From Bacteroidales bacterium (GTDB lineage Bacteria; Bacteroidota; Bacteroidia; Bacteroidales; VadinHA17), in NCBI GenBank assembly GCA_016936435.1, contig JAFGXX010000001.1, positions 1 to 54,071 on the forward strand: a stretch of DNA of 54,071 nucleotides, in the 5' to 3' direction. A program made the translations under genes and the position numbers. Below, one piece after another: positions 42,880 through 54,071 of this stretch; positions within the stretch are counted from its first letter, which is position 1, and every line of letters starts with the position of its first letter. The notes below the pieces were generated by a model, which saw only the letters and a program-made list of their open reading frames with translations, ran no database searches and was not told where the DNA came from.

Positions 42880-44553
42880 ATGAAAAATTTATTGATTATG
42901 AAAAGATTTCCGGTTGCTTTGTTTTTTATTATCTGTACCCTGATGGCTCATGCTCAGTTCATGCCACCTGCTACAAAGGTTTTTACCCGGCAGGACAGCC
43001 TCAGAGGCTCCATAACACCTGAACGTGTATGGTGGGATCTTACTTATTACCACCTTAATATTAAAGTAAACCCTTCTGATTCGACACTATACGGCAGCAA
43101 TACAATTTCTTACCGCGTACTTGAACCGGCCGTTCTTATGCAGATCGATCTTCAGCCACCCCTGAACATCATCAAAGCTGAACAGAATGGCTTTACCCTG
43201 AATTATACACGTGAAGGGAACGTTTACAGGATCGAAATGAAGGAAAAACAAATTCCCGGTAAACTTTATTCACTTTTAATCACTTACGGAGGAAGACCGA
43301 AAATTGCAGCCAGGCCTCCGTGGGACGGTGGGATAACATGGAAAAAGGACAATAACGGACTCCCTTTTATTGCCAGTTCATGCCAGGGAGACGGCGCAAG
43401 CCTCTGGTGGCCATGCAAGGACCATATGTACGACGAGCCTGACAGTATGTTGATAAGCGTTACAGTACCCTCTTCCCTGATGGACGTATCAAACGGAAGA
43501 CTCAGGAGTGTGATCCGTAACCGGAAAGATAAGACAACAACCTATAACTGGTTTGTGGCCAATCCTATAAACAACTACGGTGTGAATATCAACATAGGTG
43601 ATTATGTCCATTTTTCTGAAGTATTCAAGGGAGAAAAAGGCGACCTCGACTGCGATTACTATGTTCTGAGAAACAACCTTGAAAAGGCGAAAGCTCATTT
43701 TAAACAGGTACCCATGATGCTTAGTGCATTCGAACACTGGTTCGGACCCTATCCCTTCTATGAAGACGGTTATAAACTTGTTGAGGCTCCGTACCTGGGG
43801 ATGGAACACCAGAGTTCGGTAACATACGGTAACGGCTATCAGAACGGATATCTGGGAAGAGACCAGAGCGGATCGGGATGGGGTGAAAAATTCGATTTCA
43901 TAATCATACATGAGTCTGGGCATGAATGGTTTGCCAACAGCATCACCTACGAAGATGTCGCAGATATGTGGGTCCATGAGAGTTTTATCAACTATTCAGA
44001 AAATCTGTTCGTGGAATACCATTACGGCAAGCATGCCGGAGCTGAGTATGTGCTGGGAACACGAAGGAGCATACGGAACGACAGGCCTGTGACCGGAATC
44101 TATGACGTAAACTTTTCGGGTTCAGCCGACATGTATTCAAAGGGTGGAAACATGCTACATACTCTCCGGCATGTCATCGGCGATGATCAGAAATGGAGAG
44201 AGCTGCTCCGGGGCCTCAACAGCGAATTTTACCACCAGGTTGTCAAAGGATCGCAGATAGAAAATTACCTGAGTGAGAAAACGGGCATGAACCTCAAACC
44301 CTTCTTTGACCAGTATCTCAGGGATGTCAGGATCCCCGTTTTTGAATACTATGTGAGCGGTACTGAACTTAATTTCAGGTGGAATAACTGTGTCCCGGGG
44401 TTTAATATGCCAGTAAGGATAATGATTTCAGGAGAACCGCTGATTGTAAATCCGTCATCCAGATTCAGCTCTGTTGAAACAGGAAAAACCACTGTAAGCA
44501 TAGTTGTTGACCCCGATTACTATGTTGCTTCAATGAACATTACCGGGAAATAG
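42880..44553 (+). CDS. Secreted M1-family metallopeptidase (aminopeptidase)
   Basis: The protein (557 residues) has a signal peptide ending near MAHAQ. It has an N-terminal beta-rich M1 domain and the zinc site H344-E345-x2-H348 (IIHESGHEW) with the third ligand E367 18 residues on (WVHESF). The GxMEN substrate motif is present as YLGMEHQSS, with His replacing Asn, a variant seen in related Bacteroidota enzymes. It is shorter than classical PepN because the C-terminal alpha-helical domain is reduced to about 60 residues. It should release N-terminal amino acids from peptides outside the cytoplasm. Starts at 42880 or 42898 both give plausible signal peptides; the upstream ATG at 42832 is unlikely. 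Confidence 0.9.
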   Translation: MKNLLIMKRFPVALFFIICTLMAHAQFMPPATKVFTRQDSLRGSITPERVWWDLTYYHLNIKVNPSDSTLYGSNTISYRVLEPAVLMQIDLQPPLNIIKAEQNGFTLNYTREGNVYRIEMKEKQIPGKLYSLLITYGGRPKIAARPPWDGGITWKKDNNGLPFIASSCQGDGASLWWPCKDHMYDEPDSMLISVTVPSSLMDVSNGRLRSVIRNRKDKTTTYNWFVANPINNYGVNINIGDYVHFSEVFKGEKGDLDCDYYVLRNNLEKAKAHFKQVPMMLSAFEHWFGPYPFYEDGYKLVEAPYLGMEHQSSVTYGNGYQNGYLGRDQSGSGWGEKFDFIIIHESGHEWFANSITYEDVADMWVHESFINYSENLFVEYHYGKHAGAEYVLGTRRSIRNDRPVTGIYDVNFSGSADMYSKGGNMLHTLRHVIGDDQKWRELLRGLNSEFYHQVVKGSQIENYLSEKTGMNLKPFFDQYLRDVRIPVFEYYVSGTELNFRWNNCVPGFNMPVRIMISGEPLIVNPSSRFSSVETGKTTVSIVVDPDYYVASMNITGK

Positions 44554-44708
44554 AACTTTCCGAAAAAACTATTATTATAATTTCTATATTACTGTATATC
44601 AGTGATATGATATGGAATATGTATTGCCTGGAAGAGTTCCGTATTCGCTTTGGTATAAAAATTGTCTATGTAAAATCTTACTGACATTAAAACAGAACAG
44701 TTTTATTT

Positions 44709-44716
44709 TATATTTG
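44709..44716 (+). promoter_or_regulatory. Candidate -7 promoter element before the PQQ-like gene
   Basis: TATATTTG fits TAnnTTTG exactly, 21 bases before the ATG at 44738. No clear -33 TTTG. A perfect palindrome ATATCA-G-TGATAT lies at 44596-44608, about 100 bases upstream, in the same gap. Confidence 0.45.
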
Positions 44717-44737
44717 CGGAAACTCAAATAAAGGCTT

Positions 44738-45952
44738 ATGAAAAGGATATTGATTGCAATTGCACTGGCAGGTTTAAGCACGTTCATTTATTCACAGGAG
44801 CTGTCACAATGGCGCGGACCCGACCGTACAGGAATATACCGGGAGACAGGATTAATGAAGCAATGGCCTGCGGCAGGTCCGAAATTGTTATGGCAATATA
44901 CCGGTCTTGGAGGTGGTTATTCTTCAGCAGCGGTAACTTCAGGAGGCATTTTTATTACCGGCATGGTTAACGGTAACGGCGTCATTTATTCTCTCGACCA
45001 TAGCGGTAAACTGAAATGGAAAAAGGAGTACGGAAGGGAGTGGACTTCAAGTCATGAGGGCGTGAGAACGACACCGCTTGTGATAGGCAACAGGCTTTAC
45101 CTGTTCAGTTCCTTTGGTCAGCTCATCTGCATGAATACTGCTGATGGACAGATTATCTGGTCAGTAGATACTTTCAGGGAATACGGAGGCCGCAATATTG
45201 AATGGGGCGTCACCGAGAACCTGTTGTATGACGGTAATACACTGTATTGTTCACCAGGTGGTCCTGAAGCAAATATCATTGCAGTAGACAGAAATAGCGG
45301 AAAGCTTAAATGGAAGAGTCGTGGTGGCGACGAGAAATCGGCATACGGATCACCGGTTCTGATCAATCATGGAGGGAAGAAAATTCTTGTCGCCATGATG
45401 GAGAAGACTATACAGGCCTATGATGCAGCATCAGGACAGTTTATGTGGAAATATGATCATATAAACCAGTACAGTGTTCACCCGAATCCTCCATATTACA
45501 GCCAGGGGATGCTTTACTGCACCTCGGGTTATGGTAAAGGCGGTATTATGCTCAAGCTTTCGGCCGACGGCAAAAGTGTCACAAAAGTATGGGAGAATGC
45601 TCAACTGGATCCCAAGATAGGAGGTTTTGTCGTTCTCAACAGTAAAATTTACGGAGGAGGTGACAGGAACAGAAGCCTTTTCTGCCTGGACTGGAACAGC
45701 GGGAAAGTTGATTATTCCCTTCGTGACCTGGCTCCCTGCAACATAATATCAAATGACGGACTGCTGTATATCTATTCCGAGAGCGGCAGAGTTGCCCTGG
45801 CTCAGCCGGATGCCGGTAAATTCAATATAATAAGCACTTTCAGGGTTCCCATGGGTGAAGGGCCTCACTGGGCTCACCTTGTGATACACAACAAACGCCT
45901 CTATGTAAGACACGGTTCTTCCCTGATGGTATATGATATAGCAGCCCGTTAG
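44738..45952 (+). CDS. Secreted PQQ-binding-like beta-propeller protein
   Basis: The 404-residue protein has a signal peptide (about 1-20, ending YSQ) and about seven to eight WD-like PQQ repeats. Each has a GxLxW or AxDxxSGxxxW core: GKLKWKKEYG, DGQIIWSVDTF, SGKLKWKSRGG and SGQFMWKYDH. The N-terminal WRGPDRTGIY is typical of the outer-membrane PQQ-like family of Bacteroidota and Planctomycetes. No PQQ-specific residue set (such as the adjacent Cys pair of alcohol dehydrogenases) was seen, so it may be only a scaffold or sugar-binding propeller. It ends 17 bases from the convergent M16 stop. Confidence 0.85.
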   Translation: MKRILIAIALAGLSTFIYSQELSQWRGPDRTGIYRETGLMKQWPAAGPKLLWQYTGLGGGYSSAAVTSGGIFITGMVNGNGVIYSLDHSGKLKWKKEYGREWTSSHEGVRTTPLVIGNRLYLFSSFGQLICMNTADGQIIWSVDTFREYGGRNIEWGVTENLLYDGNTLYCSPGGPEANIIAVDRNSGKLKWKSRGGDEKSAYGSPVLINHGGKKILVAMMEKTIQAYDAASGQFMWKYDHINQYSVHPNPPYYSQGMLYCTSGYGKGGIMLKLSADGKSVTKVWENAQLDPKIGGFVVLNSKIYGGGDRNRSLFCLDWNSGKVDYSLRDLAPCNIISNDGLLYIYSESGRVALAQPDAGKFNIISTFRVPMGEGPHWAHLVIHNKRLYVRHGSSLMVYDIAAR

Positions 45953-45969
45953 TTCCGGTTCGCTATTAA

Positions 45970-48792
45970 CTATTTCGTTCCGGTCAGAACAGGTTTTCCG
46001 AAGCCCAGCTTTTCAAGAGGCTTCATCTGGGTTGCGGCATCGCCCACCACCACGTAATACATCTTGTCGGGAATAATATATTTCTGAGTTATTGCCTTGT
46101 GTTCCTCCACCGTCATGTCGCGGATCACCTCTTCCTCGCGCTTGATGAAGTCATCGGGGAAACCGTACTTAGTCATCGTTGAAAGCATTCCCACAAGATT
46201 GGCATTTGTCTCGAAGTTGAGGGCATTTGATCTGATCATACAGTTCTTAATGAACTGAACATCTTCCTCACTCACCCCTTCGCGGTATTTTTCCATTTCT
46301 TCCCTGAATATCTTCAGCGACTCGTATGTTGCGTCCGATCTTACGCTTGTAGCTGCAACGAAAGGTGCTGTTATGCCCATCTGCAGAAAATTGCTTGAAG
46401 CTCCGTAAGTATAGCCTTTTTCTTCCCTGAGGATCTGGTTGAAGATGCTTGTGAAAGCTCCCCCGAGGCGGTAGTTGATGAAACTGGCCTTTATGTAATC
46501 CGGGTTGTCACGTTTAATAGCCGGATAGCCAAGATAAATAACCGATTGTCTGGATCCGGGTATGTCGACAAAGTATATCGTTGATTTTTCGGGTTTTACA
46601 GGCTCGGAATAGCTGTTGCTGACGACCTCTTTTGGTTTCCATTCTGCTGCCAGAGGAGCCAGTGCCACCATCGCTTCCTCCTTGGTAATTTTTCCTGCGA
46701 TGAGAACCCTTGTTACAGAAGGCGAAAAGTTCCTGTCGTAATATTCTTTAAGATCACCGATAGTTATCTTTTCCACCGACTCCCTTGTGCCTCTTGCATC
46801 ATAGCCAAAGATGTTATCGGTACCGTATATAAGCCTGTAAAAAGTTCGGCTGGCGACGCTGGATGGCTGTGCTTCCGACTGTATCAGGCTGTTGAGTGCA
46901 CGTGTGCGGGCTATGGCGAATTCGGTTGAATCCCACCTGGGTTCCAGAAGTATCTCTTTCATAAGTGAAATAGTCCTGTCAAAATTCCTCGAAAGTGTCG
47001 CACCCTCGAAATGCATCTCTTCCCTGCCGGCATACATCGAAATACCTGAACCGAGCAGCTCAATTTCCTCCTCCAGCTCTTCCGGTGTTTTGTTTTTCGT
47101 TCCCTGGGGCATCAGCGCAGCTACGAGACTTGAAACACCTGGAAGCTCAGTCCTGTCCTGATAAGCACCGCCCGTAAGCACGATACTGAGATTCACAAGC
47201 GGAAGTTCATCATTTTGAATTCCAAACACTTCGATCCCGTTTTCGAGCTGTGCTTTCCATATTCCAGGGACCTTTACTTCCGGTTCGGGACCGGCCGGCG
47301 GTTCGTTTGCGCGGTTGATAAGAGAGGGAGTTTTAACCGGTTCTTCACTCACAGCCCCGGCTATCTCAACCTGTGTAGCTTCGTTTATATCCTCCTCAGC
47401 AACTACTGCGGGAACAGAATTCTCTGCTGCCATTTCTGGCATACCTTTCGGTACAAAACTTGTAACAACATAGGGTTTGTTTTTTATATATTCATTATAA
47501 ACCCTGCTTATGTCTTCCTTTGTAACCGCCTTGATGTTCTCAATATCTTTCTCGATGAAGCCGGGATCTTTAAGAAAGGTATTATAAAATGCAAGGTTAA
47601 GTGCCTTGTAGAATACGCTGTTCAATCCCTGGTAGAAAGACATTTCACTTGTTGCCTTGATCCTTTCCACATCCTTGTCTGTGATCCCTTCTTTTTCAAA
47701 GCGTTCAAATGCTTCGAAGACAGCTTCCTCAATTTCCCTGAGAGTCCGTCCTTCATTGGCCCTGATGCTGATGGTGAACTCTCCGGTCAGCTCACTGGAG
47801 CTGTTATATGCACTTGCCGAAGATGTGAGCTGTTTTTCCCTGACAAGAACATTATACATTGGTGCCTTCTTCCCTTCCGACAGTATTTTTGCCAGGAAGT
47901 CGAGAGGATACATATCTTTATTGTACGATTCCGGAACCGGCCATACCATATTTATTTCCGGGACATTCGCAAAATTGTCTTCATGATAAACTCTCTTTGT
48001 TTCTTTGAGCCTGACGGGCATCGGAGAACGGTCTTCTACCTCTCCATGAGTTTTTATTTCCCCGAAATACTTATCGAGAAGTATCTTCACAGAGTCGCGA
48101 TTGAAATCACCTGCAATCACCAGTGTTGCATTATTGGGGCCGTAGAATTTTTGGTAGAAATTACGGACATCATCCAGAGTCGAATTGCGAAGGTCTTCCA
48201 TGTCACCGATCACATCCCATCTGTATGGGTGCTGCTCAGGGTATAGGTTTTTGTAGATTGCCTCCTGTGTGAAACCGTAAGGCGCATTGTCGACAGTCTG
48301 TCTTTTTTCGTTGAGTACCACGTTTTGCTGTATTGCAAGAAGCCTCGGGGTAACGGAATTGATAAAGAATCCCATCCTGTCCGATTCCAGCCACAGCACT
48401 TTTTCCAGTGCGTTTTTCGGGAACATTTCGAAATATGTGGTTACATCACGGCTGGTGAAACCGTTGTTGGAGCCTCCCATGCTTTCAATTATCAGGTCGA
48501 ACCTGCCTGGTTCTACATTTTCGGACCCTCCGAAAAGAAGATGTTCAAAAAGATGGGCAAATCCTGTTTTTCCCGGAACCTCCCTGCTGGAACCAACATG
48601 GTACATTATCGCATAGGCCATCATAGGATCCGAATGATCTTCGTGCAGTATTACCTGCAGGCCGTTCGGCATGGTGTATTTTTCAAAATCAACACTGAGC
48701 CGGTCATTGACTGATACATTTTTGCATGAAGTTAACGCTGACAAAGCGATAACAATGGCAAAGAGAAACGCAAAATTACGGAATCTGTTCAT
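45970..48792 (-). CDS. M16-family double-domain zinc metallopeptidase lipoprotein
   Basis: The protein (about 940 residues) starts with a lipoprotein signal (RFRNFAFLFAIVIALSALTSCKN; Cys in LTSC). The N-terminal M16 domain has the inverted zinc motif HLFEHLLF (HxxEH) with a downstream acidic ligand region. The second half has the same fold (LPGVSSLVAALMPQGTKNKTPEEL) but no HxxEH, so it is a partner domain. A long Pro/Glu-rich linker (about 460-510) joins them. M16 enzymes degrade oligopeptides of intermediate size in a closed chamber. The ATG at 48792 is chosen; a TTG two codons upstream is less likely. It is convergent with the PQQ-like gene. Confidence 0.9.
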   Translation of the reverse strand: MNRFRNFAFLFAIVIALSALTSCKNVSVNDRLSVDFEKYTMPNGLQVILHEDHSDPMMAYAIMYHVGSSREVPGKTGFAHLFEHLLFGGSENVEPGRFDLIIESMGGSNNGFTSRDVTTYFEMFPKNALEKVLWLESDRMGFFINSVTPRLLAIQQNVVLNEKRQTVDNAPYGFTQEAIYKNLYPEQHPYRWDVIGDMEDLRNSTLDDVRNFYQKFYGPNNATLVIAGDFNRDSVKILLDKYFGEIKTHGEVEDRSPMPVRLKETKRVYHEDNFANVPEINMVWPVPESYNKDMYPLDFLAKILSEGKKAPMYNVLVREKQLTSSASAYNSSSELTGEFTISIRANEGRTLREIEEAVFEAFERFEKEGITDKDVERIKATSEMSFYQGLNSVFYKALNLAFYNTFLKDPGFIEKDIENIKAVTKEDISRVYNEYIKNKPYVVTSFVPKGMPEMAAENSVPAVVAEEDINEATQVEIAGAVSEEPVKTPSLINRANEPPAGPEPEVKVPGIWKAQLENGIEVFGIQNDELPLVNLSIVLTGGAYQDRTELPGVSSLVAALMPQGTKNKTPEELEEEIELLGSGISMYAGREEMHFEGATLSRNFDRTISLMKEILLEPRWDSTEFAIARTRALNSLIQSEAQPSSVASRTFYRLIYGTDNIFGYDARGTRESVEKITIGDLKEYYDRNFSPSVTRVLIAGKITKEEAMVALAPLAAEWKPKEVVSNSYSEPVKPEKSTIYFVDIPGSRQSVIYLGYPAIKRDNPDYIKASFINYRLGGAFTSIFNQILREEKGYTYGASSNFLQMGITAPFVAATSVRSDATYESLKIFREEMEKYREGVSEEDVQFIKNCMIRSNALNFETNANLVGMLSTMTKYGFPDDFIKREEEVIRDMTVEEHKAITQKYIIPDKMYYVVVGDAATQMKPLEKLGFGKPVLTGTK

Positions 48793-48925
48793 ATACAAGA
48801 GTATAAGTTTATTTATTCAGAGATTATTCTTATATGAAGTGCGAAATTATAAAATTATCCCGAGATTCCAATGAGGCTTTTTCGCGGACAATGGCTGAGA
48901 ACCACCTGACCACACGGGAGAGGGT

Positions 48926-48956
48926 TTGCATTTTCATTTTTATTTCTTAGGTTTAA
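48926..48956 (+). promoter_or_regulatory. Candidate sigma-ABfr-type promoter for the second Gfo/Idh gene
   Basis: TTTG at 48926-48929 is followed by a 19-base spacer and TAGGTTTA at 48949-48956, seven of eight matches to TAnnTTTG. The ATG is 24 bases downstream. It is the best-spaced promoter-like pair in the window. Confidence 0.55.
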
Positions 48957-48979
48957 ATTCAATTTAAAATTACTTGATC

Positions 48980-50323
48980 ATGAGACACAATCGCAGGTCT
49001 TTTATCAGGAAAGCTGCTGCCGGCGCTGCAGCAGTGAGCCTGGGCGGCATCTTACCGGGTTTTGATGCCCGCAGTTACTCCAGAATTGCCGGAGCAAACG
49101 AAAGGATAGGTATTTCGGTCATGGGCGTCAACTCAAGAGGACTGGCACTTGCAAGAAGTTTTGCCAGGCAGAAAGATGTCGATGTGATCTTCATCAGCGA
49201 TGTAGATTCCCGGGCCGCTTCAAAGTGCTGTGATACAATTGAGAAACTTGGTGTAAAACGACCTGAAGCGCGCCCCGATTTCAGAAAGAGTCTCGAAAGT
49301 GAAGACCCCGACGCTCTTGTTGTTGCAGCACCTGATCACTGGCATGCACCGGCTGCACTTATGGCCCTTAAGGCAGGTAAGCACGTGTACCTCGAGAAGC
49401 CATGCAGTCATAATCCTGCCGAAGGCGAACTTCTGGTGGAAGCTGTGAAAAAGTACAGGAAAATTGTACAGATGGGGAACCAGCGAAGGTCTTTTCCCCG
49501 CGTAATCCAGGGTATCGGGGAACTTAAAGCCGGTATCATAGGTCGTCCTTATTTTGCCAAAACATGGTATACAAACAACAGGGCATCCATCGGCAGAGGC
49601 AAGGAAATACCTGTTCCTTCATGGCTGGACTACGAACTATGGCAGGGTCCGGCACCGAGAAGACCTTTCAGGGATAATCTCATTCATTATAACTGGCACT
49701 GGTTCTGGAACTGGGGGACAGGAGAAGCCCTGAATAACGGCACCCATTTCGCCGATATTGCCCGCTGGGGACTGGGAGTGGATTACCCTGTGAGAGTAAG
49801 CTCTGCAGGAGGCAGGTACCGCTACGACGACGACTGGGAAACACCCGACACACAGGTCATTACATTAGAATTCGGCAACAACACGGCCATGTCGTGGGAA
49901 GGACTAAGCTGTAACGGACGCCCCGTGGAAGGAAGCACGGTGGGAGTTATTTTCAGCGGAGAAGGAGGCGCTATACAGATCAACGGCGGTGATGAATATT
50001 TTGTATACGACCTGAAGGGCAAACTTGTCAAGGAGGTCAGCAGCAAAACTGATATCGACTCAAGGAATACCAGCGATCCTTCGGCAGGCCTCGATTCAGT
50101 TCATATCAGGAATTTCCTCGATGCCATAAAGACAGGGGCTCAGCTGAGATCTGATATAGAGAGCGGACATAAGAGTACCTTGCTGGTTCAGCTTGGCAAT
50201 ATTGCTCAGAGAACAGGTGCAACCCTCGAAACAGATCCCTCTGACGGGCATATTCTGAAAAACAAAAAAGCACAGAAACTGTGGACACGAGACTATGAAC
50301 CGGGATGGAAACCCACGGTCTGA
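48980..50323 (+). CDS. Second Tat-type Gfo/Idh/MocA-family oxidoreductase
   Basis: The protein (447 residues) starts MRHNRRSFIRKAAAGAAAVSLGG, a twin-arginine signal, followed by the NAD(P)-binding SVMGVNSRGLA and the catalytic Lys in YLEKPCSHN. DHWHAPAALMALKAGKHV and NWHWFWNWGTGEALNNGTH mirror the first paralog at 37914-39218 (NHWH, EKPGSHN, NWHWQWNYGNG). The ATG at 48980 gives the clean Tat signal; a TTG at 48974 adds two residues. It lies 56 bases before the truncated GH2 gene, suggesting a small sugar-use operon acting on periplasmic glycosides. Confidence 0.92.
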   Translation: MRHNRRSFIRKAAAGAAAVSLGGILPGFDARSYSRIAGANERIGISVMGVNSRGLALARSFARQKDVDVIFISDVDSRAASKCCDTIEKLGVKRPEARPDFRKSLESEDPDALVVAAPDHWHAPAALMALKAGKHVYLEKPCSHNPAEGELLVEAVKKYRKIVQMGNQRRSFPRVIQGIGELKAGIIGRPYFAKTWYTNNRASIGRGKEIPVPSWLDYELWQGPAPRRPFRDNLIHYNWHWFWNWGTGEALNNGTHFADIARWGLGVDYPVRVSSAGGRYRYDDDWETPDTQVITLEFGNNTAMSWEGLSCNGRPVEGSTVGVIFSGEGGAIQINGGDEYFVYDLKGKLVKEVSSKTDIDSRNTSDPSAGLDSVHIRNFLDAIKTGAQLRSDIESGHKSTLLVQLGNIAQRTGATLETDPSDGHILKNKKAQKLWTRDYEPGWKPTV

Positions 50324-50349
50324 CGGGCTTATATTAAGATGAGCATTAA

Positions 50350-54071
<3,722 letters not shown>

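Noticed and set aside
47215..48246. 343-codon open frame on the plus strand opposite the M16 gene
   Set aside because: It is the antisense shadow of a well-supported M16 gene; Cys/Phe-rich translation without motifs.

Overview
The window reads as chromosomal DNA of an anaerobic, Gram-negative Bacteroidota bacterium, probably Bacteroidales or Marinilabiliales-like. The evidence is an LpxB-type lipid A gene, gldF/gldG homologs, a DUF3078 outer-membrane protein, Bacteroidota-type promoter elements (TAnnTTTG at -7) with almost no Shine-Dalgarno sequences, Tat-exported Gfo/Idh/MocA oxidoreductases, and large secreted M1, M14, M16 and C69 peptidases. No tRNA, rRNA, CRISPR array, insertion sequence or prophage was seen. 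Gene density is high and both strands are used.

Region 1 (1-17445) is an energy-metabolism neighbourhood. It opens with signalling genes: the end of a histidine kinase, a lone receiver and a receiver-kinase. These run straight into the NADH/NAD+ sensor Rex and a RibF-like FAD synthetase. hydG and a two-domain TM1266-like protein follow. On the opposite strand lie hydE and two secreted peptidases (M14, C69). Next on the + strand come an ADP-forming acyl-CoA synthetase, an aminotransferase and a four-subunit 2-oxoacid:ferredoxin oxidoreductase. Together these suggest peptide hydrolysis, transamination, oxidative decarboxylation to acyl-CoA plus reduced ferredoxin, ATP from acyl-CoA, and electron disposal as H2 by an [FeFe] hydrogenase. 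The hydrogenase itself and HydF are not in the window. Tryptophanase at 19.6-21.0 kb fits the same lifestyle.

Region 2 (17446-37779) is mostly housekeeping: nadD-gmk-yicC, tnaA, a DUF3078 protein, a GNAT-like protein, a tightly overlapping pheT-macrodomain-UbiA unit, surE-small membrane protein-lpxB-SpoIID, gldF-gldG-DUF4340, then dnaN, a DnaQ-like exonuclease and a fumarylacetoacetase-family hydrolase.

Region 3 (37780-54071) is envelope and nutrient oriented: two Tat-type Gfo/Idh/MocA oxidoreductases, a PepSY/OB-fold lipoprotein pair, a small secreted protein with its own promoter and terminator, an orphan HlyD-type adaptor, an M1 aminopeptidase, a PQQ-like beta-propeller, an M16 double-domain lipoprotein, and a truncated GH2 enzyme with a LamG-like domain inserted in its catalytic barrel.

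The best leads are the RibF-like protein with a degenerate riboflavin kinase half beside rex and hydG, the duplicated TM1266-like regulator, the phosphorelay without a DNA-binding output fused to rex, a Rex-like palindrome directly before the oxidoreductase genes, an unusual perfect Shine-Dalgarno before korB, and the LamG-in-barrel GH2. All functional statements rest on motif recognition by eye; no database search was run.
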